A DNA stretch of 44,091 nt from an uncultured Pelagibacteraceae bacterium (lineage in GTDB: Bacteria > Pseudomonadota > Alphaproteobacteria > Pelagibacterales > Pelagibacteraceae), in the NCBI GenBank assembly GCA_902533585.1, contig CACAMG010000004.1:1-44091 (forward strand). Reading direction: 5' to 3'. Positions within the stretch are counted from its first letter, which is position 1, and the number at the start of each line of letters is the position of its first letter. The position numbers and the translations under genes are program-made. Shown piece by piece: positions 8,516 through 18,703 of this stretch. A model generated the notes under the pieces. That model ran no database searches. It worked only from the letters and a program-made list of their open reading frames with translations, and was not told the origin of the DNA.

Positions 8516-10046
8516 AATGTCTTGTTTTTGAAAATACAAGAATGGTTCCTGTTTTATTTGCAAATTTAATAATTTCTTTATCTCTAATAGATCCAGAAGG
8601 TTGAATTATGGCTGTAACACCGGCCTGAACTAAACTTTCAATTCCATCGACAAATGGGAAGAAAGCATCTGAAGCAGCTATAATTTCATCATCAGTGTGA
8701 TTTTTTTGAAATTTTTTCATTTTGTTTATTGCAATTTTACAGCTATCAAGTCTATTTGGTTGTCCTGATCCAATTCCAACAGTAGCATCATCTTTTCCCA
8801 ATACAATAGCATTTGATTTAACATACCTACATACATTAAAAATAAAGATTAAATTTTTCAAGGTTTTTTTGTTAGGTTTTAATTTTGAAACTATCTTAAA
8901 GTCTTTATTCGAAAAAACTTTAGTATCTGATGATTGAACCAATATAGAATTAAAATTTGATAAAAAATTTTCAGTATTTTTTAAATTAAGATTATTTGCA
9001 TCAATAATTCTTAAGTTTTTTTTCTTTTTTAAAATTTTAAGTGCATTTTTTTCAATTCCATTTCCTATAATTATTTCAAGAAATATTTTATTTAATTCGA
9101 TAGCTAGTTTTTTTTTTATTTTAAAATTACATGAAACTATTCCACCAAAAGCACTTACAGGGTCAGATTTTAATGCGAGTTTATAACTTTTAACATGATC
9201 ATTATTTATTGATACACCACACGGATTTGTATGTTTTATAATTACTGTTCCTTTATTTTTAGGTAGTGACTTTGATATTTTTAATGCGCAAAAAATATCA
9301 TTGTAATTATTGTAACTAAGTTTTTTTCCGTGGATTTGTTTTATTTTTAAATCTTTTTTATTAGAATAAATTGCACTTATTTGATGAGGATTTTCACCAT
9401 ATCTTAATTCTTCAATTAAATTTCCATGAAATAATTTTTTTTTAGGAAATCTATTCTTAGAATTTTTATTTAAATAATTTGTTATTAAAGAATCATAATA
9501 ACCTGTTTCCACAAAAGCTTCTTCTGACATTTTTTTTCTAAATTCTAAAGTTGTAGAACCTCTATTTTTATTTAACTGATTAATCAAATTGTCATATTGA
9601 GTAGGACTTGTAATAATAGTTACATCATTATAGTTTTTTGCAGCTGCACGAGCCATTGCTGGTCCACCAATATCAATGTTTTCAATAATTCTTTTATGAC
9701 TATTATTTTTTTCACTTATTTTTTCAAAAGGATAAAAATTTACTATAATTAAATCAATTTCTTCAAATTTATGTTTTTTTAACTGAAATTTGTGATTTTT
9801 ATTTTTTCTTTTACTTAAAATTCCAGCATATATTTTTGGGTGCAAGGTTTTAACCCTTCCATCTAAAATTTCGGGAGAATTAGTATATTTTGATATTTCG
9901 CTGCATTTAAATCCTAATTTTTTAATTTTTTTAAAAGTACCTCCTGAACTAATGAGCTTTATATTGTATTTTTTCATAGTTTTTATTAATGTTTTAAGAT
10001 TACTTTTGTCTGAAACTGAAATTAACGCTCTTTTTATATTTTTCAT
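8505..10046 (-). CDS. purH: Bifunctional AICAR formyltransferase/IMP cyclohydrolase
   Basis: RALISVSDKSNL...ISSGGT...LDGRVKTLHPKIYAGIL...LRYGENPHQ...KHTNPCG...DAFFPFVDGIE. Confidence 0.98.
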   Translation of the reverse strand: MKNIKRALISVSDKSNLKTLIKTMKKYNIKLISSGGTFKKIKKLGFKCSEISKYTNSPEILDGRVKTLHPKIYAGILSKRKNKNHKFQLKKHKFEEIDLIIVNFYPFEKISEKNNSHKRIIENIDIGGPAMARAAAKNYNDVTIITSPTQYDNLINQLNKNRGSTTLEFRKKMSEEAFVETGYYDSLITNYLNKNSKNRFPKKKLFHGNLIEELRYGENPHQISAIYSNKKDLKIKQIHGKKLSYNNYNDIFCALKISKSLPKNKGTVIIKHTNPCGVSINNDHVKSYKLALKSDPVSAFGGIVSCNFKIKKKLAIELNKIFLEIIIGNGIEKNALKILKKKKNLRIIDANNLNLKNTENFLSNFNSILVQSSDTKVFSNKDFKIVSKLKPNKKTLKNLIFIFNVCRYVKSNAIVLGKDDATVGIGSGQPNRLDSCKIAINKMKKFQKNHTDDEIIAASDAFFPFVDGIESLVQAGVTAIIQPSGSIRDKEIIKFANKTGTILVFSKTRHFNH

Positions 10047-11653
10047 TATATTTTACTTAGTTCCCAATTAATTATTTGATCTTCATTTTTTGTAATTCCT
10101 GAAATAAATATATTTTGATTTTCAGAAAAAGAATTTTTTTTACCGAAATATAAACCAGTTTCAACATCAATTAAATGATCTTTACATAAAAATCTCCAAC
10201 CAGAGTTTTCCATTTCAATTAAAATTGCTTTTCCTTCTTGTGTTTTTGTTACTTTTGCATACGGAGATAGGTGGAATCTAATTTCAAAATTAGTTGATTT
10301 AAAATTTTTCTTTTTAATTAATTTATCCTTACCAATTATTTTGTGAGTCTCTAATAAAAATTCTACCTCTCTTTCGTGAATTACACCGTATTTTTTTTGA
10401 TATCCATCATGAGCACCTTTTAATTTCCAAATATTTTTTTCACAAATTATATCTTTGTTTAAAATTTTGAAACTTTTTTCAATTAATGATTGTCCAGAAC
10501 TATTTTTTTTAAAATTACAAATAGAATTATTATCCAAAACTAATGAATTATGTGTAGCAGTTGATTTTGAAATATTATTAAGTTGATGTTTAAAATTTTG
10601 AAAATATCCTGAATTAGTTATAATTTTTTTTCCTTTGTAAATAAATTCAAATGATAGAACTCCTGATTGATAGTTATTTGAAAATTTTTTTTCTGGAGGA
10701 TTTCCTAAGTCCATAGCAACAGAAATATTTTTACTTTTTAATATTACATAACCACCAATTTCATTGTTAATATTTTTAAATTTATAACCATGTATTTGAA
10801 GATATTTGTCAAAATCAGAATGATTAGCATCATGATTTCCATTAAATAAAAAACTTAATTTTGTTGATTCCCAAGTAAAATTATATGCTTGTCCCAAATA
10901 TAATATGATCTCATTTAAATATTCAGGAATTTCATTTTGAGATTCTTTTAATAATTCTCTTATTAAAACAAAATATTTTAGATAAAAAATAAGTTGCCTT
11001 AAATTTCTTGATTTTGGAAATCCATCAGCATCAAAAGAGAAGCTGATTATTTTTTTTAATAAATTTAAACCATAATTTAAAAATTTTTCATGTTTATAGG
11101 AAAGACCTGATAAAATTACTGCAGTACATCCAATCATTTTATCATCAACTAATTCAGATCTGTTTATTTCATTAATTAAGTGATTAATTTGTTTTTTTAC
11201 CAGAAAATTAAATTTTTTTTTATATTCTTCTTCACTGTTTTCGTAAGTTAGTTTTGAATTAGAGATCCATGAAATTATTCTTTTAGATAGAATATCAATT
11301 TCCCAATTCTTGCTATTATAATTTTGATTATTTTTAATCCAATTTTTTATTATTGATTGAATAATTTTTTTTGATGATTTGAGATCTAAAGTAAATAACC
11401 AAAAAAAACTATGTAATTTATTATAATCATTTTCATTAATTTCTTTGTCTTCCCATACAGAATTTAAGTAATAATCTTCTATTTTATTTTTTTCTTTTTC
11501 ATATTTTATTATACAACTTATAATGCTAAGGCTTGGTCTGTAATCTAAAGTTTTTTCATCAATTTCAGATATTTTTTTATTATAAAATGAAGAATTTAGA
11601 TAAAGTTTTCTTATAAAATTAAAAGAACTTCTTAAAACCATTAGATTAGACAA
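10046..11653 (-). CDS. Heparinase II/III family protein
   Basis: C-terminal beta-domain pattern (NSGYFQNFKHQLNNISKSTATHNSLVLDNNSIC...VIHEREVEFL); located upstream of purH, as in other alphaproteobacteria. Confidence 0.82.
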   Translation of the reverse strand: MSNLMVLRSSFNFIRKLYLNSSFYNKKISEIDEKTLDYRPSLSIISCIIKYEKEKNKIEDYYLNSVWEDKEINENDYNKLHSFFWLFTLDLKSSKKIIQSIIKNWIKNNQNYNSKNWEIDILSKRIISWISNSKLTYENSEEEYKKKFNFLVKKQINHLINEINRSELVDDKMIGCTAVILSGLSYKHEKFLNYGLNLLKKIISFSFDADGFPKSRNLRQLIFYLKYFVLIRELLKESQNEIPEYLNEIILYLGQAYNFTWESTKLSFLFNGNHDANHSDFDKYLQIHGYKFKNINNEIGGYVILKSKNISVAMDLGNPPEKKFSNNYQSGVLSFEFIYKGKKIITNSGYFQNFKHQLNNISKSTATHNSLVLDNNSICNFKKNSSGQSLIEKSFKILNKDIICEKNIWKLKGAHDGYQKKYGVIHEREVEFLLETHKIIGKDKLIKKKNFKSTNFEIRFHLSPYAKVTKTQEGKAILIEMENSGWRFLCKDHLIDVETGLYFGKKNSFSENQNIFISGITKNEDQIINWELSKI

Positions 11654-12305
11654 TTCTTAATATTTCAATATTTTTTTTTAAATCTCCATTATTTTCTTTA
11701 AAAATAGTTGTACCAGAAACAAGTATATTTGCTCCAGATTCTATAACTACTTTAGAATTAGAAAAATTAATTCCACCATCTACCTCTATATCAAATTTTA
11801 ATTTTTTTTCTTTTTTAATTTGATTTATTTTTTTAATTTTTTCTAAAACTTCTGGCATAAATTTTTGTCCACCAAATCCAGGAAAAACACTCATAATTAA
11901 AACTAAATCTATTTGATCTAAATAATTTAAAATTACATTTATGCTAGTATTTGGATTTAATGATAAACCAACTCTTTTTTTTAATTGCTTTATATGTTTT
12001 ATTGACTCGCTAAGATTTTCAGTTGCCTCTGGATGAATAGTGATCGTATCTGCTCCTGCGTCAGCATAATCTTTTATGTATTTGTGTACTGGACTAATCA
12101 TTAAATGAACATCAAATGGTATACTTGTGTATTTCCTTAAAGCTTTTATAACAGGCGGTCCTATAGTTAGATTTGGAACAAAATGACCATCCATTACATC
12201 CACATGAATCATATCTGCCCCACCTTTTTCTAGCCTTTTTATTTCGTTACCAAGTTGACTAAAATCCGCAGATAATATTGATGGAGAAATTTTTATTTTA
12301 TTCAT
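11646..12305 (-). CDS. rpe: Ribulose-phosphate 3-epimerase
   Basis: KISPSILSADFSQLGNEI...HVDVMDGHFVPNLTIGP...VFPGFGGQKF...EVDGGI. Confidence 0.97.
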   Translation of the reverse strand: MNKIKISPSILSADFSQLGNEIKRLEKGGADMIHVDVMDGHFVPNLTIGPPVIKALRKYTSIPFDVHLMISPVHKYIKDYADAGADTITIHPEATENLSESIKHIKQLKKRVGLSLNPNTSINVILNYLDQIDLVLIMSVFPGFGGQKFMPEVLEKIKKINQIKKEKKLKFDIEVDGGINFSNSKVVIESGANILVSGTTIFKENNGDLKKNIEILRIV

Positions 12306-12349
12306 TTAAGTTGACAATAAAGTAGTATCAACTTTTTTTAAAAATAAAA

Positions 12350-12694
12350 TTATTTTTTGCCAAATAAATCGTATATTATTCTTGAAATTTCGCTATCTAA
12401 TGGGAAAGAAAGCATACCCATTTCACCATATCCTAGCATTATAGGCATTAAATAAAACCTTATCATGAATATAAACCAAGCAATATAAAGTGGAACAATG
12501 GCTCTTACCAGAAAACTAGGTGTCATAAATTTAAATAAATTTAAAATTGGGTTAGTTAATTTAACAAATACTTTCATAAAGAAAAACTCAGAGTCCTCCT
12601 TTTGGAAGATATTCATAGCCGTTCTACCAATAAGAGTGTACATGATAACACCCAGCAAATAATCGATTATATAGACGTATAAAGGTATATTCAT
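12350..12694 (-). CDS. Small membrane protein, possibly YggT-like
   Basis: 114 aa, hydrophobic; KLTNPILNLFKFMTPSFLVRAIVPLYIAWFIFMIRF is reminiscent of the YggT protein at 22532 ([34 protein letters not shown]). Confidence 0.5.
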   Translation of the reverse strand: MNIPLYVYIIDYLLGVIMYTLIGRTAMNIFQKEDSEFFFMKVFVKLTNPILNLFKFMTPSFLVRAIVPLYIAWFIFMIRFYLMPIMLGYGEMGMLSFPLDSEISRIIYDLFGKK

Positions 12695-12714
12695 CTTACT
12701 TTGATCAAGAAAAC

Positions 12715-12741
12715 TAAAGGGGCGAAAATATCGCCCCTTTA
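12715..12741 (-). terminator. Rho-independent-like hairpin downstream of the SSS symporter
   Basis: TAAAGGGGCGA-AAATA-TCGCCCCTTTA, 11-bp perfect stem; on the minus strand followed by GTTTTCTT. Confidence 0.7.
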
Positions 12742-12752
12742 AAAAAAGTTAT

Positions 12753-14591
12753 TTAGTGTTGTTTACCAAGAATAGTTCTACCACTTGGTACTCTAAGCTC
12801 GTCTACCATTTTCTGCGTAGCACTGTCTGGCTCTGGTGTCATTAAACTAACGACAACCATAACAACTAGACATACACTAGCTCCGATGATACCGAATCTT
12901 AAGTGGTCAATACCTAACCATGCAGGGTTACCCATAAATTTAGGATATACATAAATTAGATAAGCTGTTCCTGATGCAAGACCTGCAATCATACCTGCTA
13001 TTGCACCTTGTCTTGTTGCTCTTTTCCACCATACTCCTAGTACAAGTGGGAAGAACAATCCAGACATCGCAAAGTCGAAAGCCCAAGCAACTGCACCAAG
13101 GATACTAGTGATCCTCATTGATGCAATGTAAGCTCCAAGAGCTCCAATTACGACTAAAAGTGCACGAGCTACGATTAATCTTTTTCTTACGTCTGCTTTT
13201 GGATCAATGATTTTGAAATAAATATCATGTGATAAAGCATTTGCGATCGCAAGAACAAGACCATCAGCTGTTGACATCGCTGCAGCCATACCTCCGGCAG
13301 CAACTAATCCTGAAATTACATAAGGTAATCCAGCTACTTCTGGTGTTGATAATACAACAACGTCACCTCTCATGAACCATTCATTTAATTGAAGAATTCC
13401 GTCTCCGTTAAAGTCAGCAATGAAAGCTTGTTTTTGTGCAGTCCATGCAGAAACCCAATCAATTGCCATAACAGCAGATATTTCTTTTCCAATAATACCA
13501 GTTGGTAAATTTGGATCCATTAATGATAGTTTAGATAACGTCGCAAGCATTGGTGCTGATGTGTAAAGTAATGCAATAAAGAACAGTGACCAAGCAACTG
13601 ATTTTCTCGCAGCTTTTACACTAGGTGTTGTAAAGTATCTCATTAAAATGTGTGGTAAAGAAGCTGTTCCTACCATCATACATAAAGCTAATGAAATAAA
13701 TTTCCAAGCAGCCATTCCACCCGCAGGTACTTCAGAGTGCGGAAGTGCAATTGATTTTAATCCACCTGGAACGCCCGCAGCTTTAATATCTGCAGCAGCA
13801 TTTTTTACTAATCCAAACTGAGCTTCAAGTTCACCAAGTCTAGCAACTTCTTCTCCCAACATTAAATGTGGAAAGAATCCGTAACCACCTTTGTTACTAA
13901 TCCAGAATATTGGAAGTAGATAAGCTATAATCAATACTATGTACTGAGCAACTTGCGTCCAAGTAACTGCTCTCATTCCACCTAACATTGAACATAACAA
14001 TATACTAAATAATCCAACCCAGACTCCTAACTCAAATGGAATACCAAGTGCTCTTGCAGCAATTGTTCCTGTTGCGTTAATTTGAGCTGTCACATATGTG
14101 AAAGAAGCTAAAGTTAAAACAACTACAGCGCAGAATCTAGCTAGATTTCCACCATATCTTGTTCCAATAAAGTCTGGCACAGTATAACAACCAAATTTTC
14201 TTAAATATGGAGCTAACAATGATGAAACTAATATATAACCCCCAGTCCATCCGACCAAGAACGCCATATATGTATATCCACCAAAATAAATTCCACCTGC
14301 CATTGCTACGAACGAAGCACCTGACATCCAGTCAGCTGCAGTCGCCATACCATTGAAGACAGTTGGAACTTGTCGTCCAGCTACATAGTAAGCATCAACT
14401 TGTACAGTTCTAGATAAATACCCAATAAGAGCATATATAAAAACTGTGAAAGCTACGAACAAAATACCTATTGTTTTGGCAGTCATACCTGCTGATTCTG
14501 CAATAGCCATCAAAATGATGAATATTAAGAAACCACCAGTATATGTTCCATAAATTTTAGGTAAATTGTCAATAAATTTTCCTTTAAACAT
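12753..14591 (-). CDS. Sodium:solute symporter (SSS family, large subunit of a DUF4212-associated transporter)
   Basis: Start MFKGKFIDNLPKIYGTYTGG at 14591; YVAGRQVPTVFNGMATAADWMSGASFVAMAGGIYFGG is SSS-like, paired with a DUF4212 small subunit (ATG/TAA overlap). Confidence 0.93.
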   Translation of the reverse strand: MFKGKFIDNLPKIYGTYTGGFLIFIILMAIAESAGMTAKTIGILFVAFTVFIYALIGYLSRTVQVDAYYVAGRQVPTVFNGMATAADWMSGASFVAMAGGIYFGGYTYMAFLVGWTGGYILVSSLLAPYLRKFGCYTVPDFIGTRYGGNLARFCAVVVLTLASFTYVTAQINATGTIAARALGIPFELGVWVGLFSILLCSMLGGMRAVTWTQVAQYIVLIIAYLLPIFWISNKGGYGFFPHLMLGEEVARLGELEAQFGLVKNAAADIKAAGVPGGLKSIALPHSEVPAGGMAAWKFISLALCMMVGTASLPHILMRYFTTPSVKAARKSVAWSLFFIALLYTSAPMLATLSKLSLMDPNLPTGIIGKEISAVMAIDWVSAWTAQKQAFIADFNGDGILQLNEWFMRGDVVVLSTPEVAGLPYVISGLVAAGGMAAAMSTADGLVLAIANALSHDIYFKIIDPKADVRKRLIVARALLVVIGALGAYIASMRITSILGAVAWAFDFAMSGLFFPLVLGVWWKRATRQGAIAGMIAGLASGTAYLIYVYPKFMGNPAWLGIDHLRFGIIGASVCLVVMVVVSLMTPEPDSATQKMVDELRVPSGRTILGKQH

Positions 14592-14848
14592 TATTCGTCT
14601 CCCTTCTCGGTGAAACCACATTCCTCATCAATTTTTTCTTGTCTATTTGCAGACCAAAAAAGAATTATTACAAATGCAACGATAGATCCCTGTGCACACA
14701 TATAGTATGCTAGCGGATATCCAAGAAAACTTGCTGAGTTGAGGCTCGAACCAAACATGAAGATCAAATAACCGAAAAAGAACCAAAGTAGCAGAGTAAT
14801 AATCATCTGGCTTTTAGTTTTTTCCCAGTGTTTTTCCTTGTTTGACAT
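14591..14848 (-). CDS. DUF4212 family symporter small subunit
   Basis: 85 aa; HWEKTKSQMIITLLLWFFFGYLIFMFGSSLN...GYPLAYYMCAQGSIVAFVIILFW; strong SD (GGGAGGG on minus strand) before the ATG. Confidence 0.9.
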   Translation of the reverse strand: MSNKEKHWEKTKSQMIITLLLWFFFGYLIFMFGSSLNSASFLGYPLAYYMCAQGSIVAFVIILFWSANRQEKIDEECGFTEKGDE

Positions 14849-14967
14849 TTTTTCCCTCCCTATAGGTTAAAAAACGGAAGCATACTTATTTCGTGCTATA
14901 ATGGAACCCTAAAAAAGATCAATATGATTAGGCTTTTTTACATATAAAGATTAAAATAAAGCACAAA

Positions 14968-15594
14968 ATGGTGATGAAATATAAAGTTAGGCTTCGAGAT
15001 CTAAAACTTGAATATTTGAAAGAATATGTAGGACCTATTTTTAATTTTTTAAAACCGAAAAAAAAAATTAAAAACATTCCAGATTTAAAAAATTTTGTCC
15101 AGAAAAAATCAGCCTGGGTATCCCAGGAAACATTATATGGATATCTTAAAACAAGAATGGGAGCAAAATATGTTTTAATGTTTGATGATGAAATCTTTTT
15201 AGGATCAATAAATAAAGCAAAATGGAATATATATGCTATAGCTTTACAAGATCTAATTTTTTATTGCATTTCTTATATAAAAAATATTTTAAACATTGAT
15301 CATACATTAAATGCAATAGAAATTTATAAGGAAATTTTAGATGAAGAAAAAAAAAATCAAATGCCACAAGATGTTATAGAAAATTCAATAAGAAAATTTG
15401 AAGAAAGACTAAAAAAAATTAACTGGCAAGAATATCATTTAAATTTACCTTTTACTGAAAGCTCTTTGTCATTGTACGAATGGTCGCCCATTGCTGATGA
15501 ACTTAAAATTTTAGATAAAAAAATTGTATTAAATTCAATGATATTAAAATGGGATAATGTAAAAAAAGAATTTAAGGATATTATTAATTTTTAA
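14968..15594 (+). CDS. Conserved hypothetical protein
   Basis: 208-aa ORF, no motif I recognise; convergent with acs. Confidence 0.6.
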   Translation: MVMKYKVRLRDLKLEYLKEYVGPIFNFLKPKKKIKNIPDLKNFVQKKSAWVSQETLYGYLKTRMGAKYVLMFDDEIFLGSINKAKWNIYAIALQDLIFYCISYIKNILNIDHTLNAIEIYKEILDEEKKNQMPQDVIENSIRKFEERLKKINWQEYHLNLPFTESSLSLYEWSPIADELKILDKKIVLNSMILKWDNVKKEFKDIINF

Positions 15595-17678
15595 ATATTT
15601 TTTCTATTTTCAACCAAGCTATCAACAACACTAGGATCGGCCAATGTTGTTGTATCTCCCAATTGCTCATGCTCGTTTGCTGCAATCTTTCTTAGAATTC
15701 TTCGCATTATTTTTCCCGATCTGGTTTTAGGAAGTCCCGGCGAGAATTGTATTAGATCTGGTGTAGCTATTGGCCCTATCTGTCTTCTCACCCAATGTTT
15801 TAAATCTCTTTCTAATTCGCCGTTAGGTTCTTCTCCAGCATTTAAAGTTACATAACAGTACAGTCCATTACCTTTAATATCATGCGGGTACCCTACAACA
15901 GCAGCCTCAGCTACTTTTGGATGAGCAACAAAAGCACTTTCTATTTCCGCTGTACCAAGATTGTGGCCTGAAACAATAATTACATCATCTACTCTTCCAG
16001 TTATCCAATAATAGCCATCTTTGTCCCTTCTACATCCATCGCCAGTAAAATATTTACCATCAAATTGGGAAAAATAAGTTTCAATAAACCTATTGTGATC
16101 ACCATAAACAGTTCTCATTTGTCCAGGCCAGGATTGAGCTATACATAATCTTCCTTGAGCTTCTCCTTTAAGAACCTTTCCTTCTTGATTAACTAAAACA
16201 GGTTTTATTCCATAAAATGGCTTTGTTGCAGAACCAGGTTTTAAATCTATAGCACCCGTCTGTGGACTTATTAAAATTCCACCAGTTTCTGTTTGCCACC
16301 AAGTATCAACAATAGGACATCTAGAATCCCCAACAGTTTTATAATACCATTGCCAGGCTTCTGGATTTATAGGCTCGCCAACTGTACCTAATAATTTAAG
16401 AGATTTTCTTGAAGTTTTTTTAACTGGTTTATTACCTTCTCTCATCAAAGCTCTTATTGCAGTTGGAGCAGTGTAGAATATGTTTACTTTATATTTATCA
16501 ACTATCTGCCACCATCTTGAAGAATCAGGATAAGTAGGTATTCCTTCAAACATTATTGTTGTTGCTCCATTAGCAAGTGGACCATAAATTATGTAGCTGT
16601 GGCCAGTTATCCAACCAATATCAGCTGTGCACCAATAAATGTCTTTTGGTTTATAATTAAAAATATATTGATGTGTCATTGAGGCATAAACCATATATCC
16701 CCCAGTTGTATGAAGTACGCCCTTAGGCTTACCGGTAGATCCAGAAGTATAAAGTATAAATAAAGGATCTTCGGCATTCATTTCTTCTGGTTCACACTCA
16801 TTTGAAACTTTTTTTATAATTTCGTGATACCAAACATCTCTACTTTCATCCCAATTTATCCTGTTTCCAGTTCTTTTAACTACAATACATTTTTTTACAT
16901 TTGGGCAATTAAGTAATGCTTCATCAGTAATTGATTTTAAAGGTATTATTTTTCCACCTCTAACACCTTCATCTGCAGTTACAACATAGTCTGATTTACA
17001 ATCATTAATTCTTCCTGCTATACTATCAGGCGAAAAACCACCAAAAATTATTGAATGAACTGCCCCTATTCTTGCACATGCTAGCATTGTGTAAGCTAAC
17101 TCAGGTATCATAGTTAAATATATTGTTACACGATCGCCTTTTTTTATACCCAGTTCTTTCAATCCATTTGCTGCCTTTGAAACTTCTTGATGCAATTGTT
17201 TATAAGTTATTTTTTTTTGAACTTTTGGATCATCTCCAACCCAAATAATTGCTGTTTTTTCTTTATTTCTTTTTAAATGTCTGTCAATGCAATTTACGGA
17301 TGCATTTAATGTACCATCATAAAACCATTTAATATGAACATCAGATTTGCTGTATTTAACATCTTTTATTTTTGTATATGGCTTTATCCAAGAAATCCTT
17401 TTTCCTTCTTTTTTCCAGAAACCATCATTATCTTTTAATGATTGAGAATACTTTTTCTCATAACCAGATCTGTCAATATAAGCTTTTTTGATCCATTCGT
17501 TCTTAGTTTTATAAATTAATTCTTTATTTTCATTCTTTTGTTTAATTTTTTTTTTAGAAAAGGATTTTCTTTTTTTTGATTTCTTTTTTTTATTATTCTT
17601 TATCTTTTTTTTGGAAAAAGATTTTCTTTTTTTTGATTTCTTTTTTCTACGACTTTTTTTCTTTTTTCTTTTTTTCAT
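15591..17678 (-). CDS. acs: Acetyl-CoA synthetase with lysine-rich N-terminal extension
   Basis: [78 protein letters not shown]. Start codon less certain because of the polybasic leader. Confidence 0.95.
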   Translation of the reverse strand: MKKRKKKKSRRKKKSKKRKSFSKKKIKNNKKKKSKKRKSFSKKKIKQKNENKELIYKTKNEWIKKAYIDRSGYEKKYSQSLKDNDGFWKKEGKRISWIKPYTKIKDVKYSKSDVHIKWFYDGTLNASVNCIDRHLKRNKEKTAIIWVGDDPKVQKKITYKQLHQEVSKAANGLKELGIKKGDRVTIYLTMIPELAYTMLACARIGAVHSIIFGGFSPDSIAGRINDCKSDYVVTADEGVRGGKIIPLKSITDEALLNCPNVKKCIVVKRTGNRINWDESRDVWYHEIIKKVSNECEPEEMNAEDPLFILYTSGSTGKPKGVLHTTGGYMVYASMTHQYIFNYKPKDIYWCTADIGWITGHSYIIYGPLANGATTIMFEGIPTYPDSSRWWQIVDKYKVNIFYTAPTAIRALMREGNKPVKKTSRKSLKLLGTVGEPINPEAWQWYYKTVGDSRCPIVDTWWQTETGGILISPQTGAIDLKPGSATKPFYGIKPVLVNQEGKVLKGEAQGRLCIAQSWPGQMRTVYGDHNRFIETYFSQFDGKYFTGDGCRRDKDGYYWITGRVDDVIIVSGHNLGTAEIESAFVAHPKVAEAAVVGYPHDIKGNGLYCYVTLNAGEEPNGELERDLKHWVRRQIGPIATPDLIQFSPGLPKTRSGKIMRRILRKIAANEHEQLGDTTTLADPSVVDSLVENRKNI
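17541..17645 (-). repeat. Tandem ~57-nt repeat encoding [16 protein letters not shown] twice
   Basis: Protein residues 12-27 and 31-46 of the acs ORF carry the same 16-aa string with 19-aa periodicity. Confidence 0.85.
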
Positions 17679-17683
17679 GTTTT

Positions 17684-18100
17684 TTATTTAATACTACCCA
17701 TCTTCAAAATAATTTTCCAGCTTTTAGTGTCTATTGGCATTACTGATAATCTGCTCTGTTTTATAAGGGGAAGATGTTTTAGAGAGCTTTTTTTTTTAAT
17801 TTTTTCAAGGGTAACTGGGTTTTTTAACATTTTTTTAAACTTTACTTTGACAGCAACAAATCTTTCATTTTTATCGCTTGGATCAATAAATGCAGTTTTA
17901 ATTATTTCAACAATTCCAACAATTTCTTTTCCAATATTAGAATGATAAAAAAAACATAGGTCTCCTTTTTTCATTTTTTTTAAATTATTTGATGCTTGAA
18001 AATTTCTTACACCATCCCAAACAGTACCGAATCTACCATCTTCTTTTTGTTTATTAATTGACCAAACATTTGGTTCAGATTTTAATAACCAGTAATGCAT
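17684..18100 (-). CDS. EVE domain-containing protein
   Basis: [18 protein letters not shown]...[28 protein letters not shown], hallmark of EVE/THYN1-type proteins. Confidence 0.95.
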   Translation of the reverse strand: MHYWLLKSEPNVWSINKQKEDGRFGTVWDGVRNFQASNNLKKMKKGDLCFFYHSNIGKEIVGIVEIIKTAFIDPSDKNERFVAVKVKFKKMLKNPVTLEKIKKKSSLKHLPLIKQSRLSVMPIDTKSWKIILKMGSIK

Positions 18101-18148
18101 TTAGTTTATTTTAAATATTTTTTAATATGATACAAATAATATTAAAAA

Positions 18149-18694
18149 ATGCGTGAAGCAACTTATTCATATGGAAAAAATTTGTTTTCAATGGAACAAA
18201 TTAAAGAAATAAATCTTCAAATTAATAAAAGTTTTATTTCAGGAAGTGATTTGCCAGCACTAACTGCAAAAAAAACTTCAAATGTAAAATTTCTGATGCT
18301 TGGATCTATACAAAGACTAATAATACCATTTTTACAATACTGCCAAGAGGCTAATAATACATCTTTTGGATTTGATTTATTTCAATTAAGTTCTCAAAAA
18401 ATATTGAATTATAATATTTATGAAACTGGAACAGAATATTCTTGGCACGTAGATGCTGAGTCAAGATCTCCAATTAGAGATATAAAATTAACTTGTTTAT
18501 TAAATCTTTCCGAAGGACCATTTGAAGGAGGAGATTTATATTTATTTAAAGGTGGTGAAGTTAAGTGTAAAGAATTTAGAGAACCAGGAAGTGCAGTAGT
18601 TTTTCCATCATTTACAAATCACAGAGTCGAAAAATTAACATCTGGGAATAGAGCAACTTTAGCAATATGGATGCATGGACCAAAGTTTAGATAA
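18149..18694 (+). CDS. 2OG-Fe(II) oxygenase (PKHD-type hydroxylase-like)
   Basis: YSWHVDAES (HxD)...FEGGDLYLF...PGSAVVFPSFTNHRVEKLTSGNRATLAIWMHG. Confidence 0.9.
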   Translation: MREATYSYGKNLFSMEQIKEINLQINKSFISGSDLPALTAKKTSNVKFLMLGSIQRLIIPFLQYCQEANNTSFGFDLFQLSSQKILNYNIYETGTEYSWHVDAESRSPIRDIKLTCLLNLSEGPFEGGDLYLFKGGEVKCKEFREPGSAVVFPSFTNHRVEKLTSGNRATLAIWMHGPKFR

Positions 18695-18703
18695 TAGATT
18701 AAT

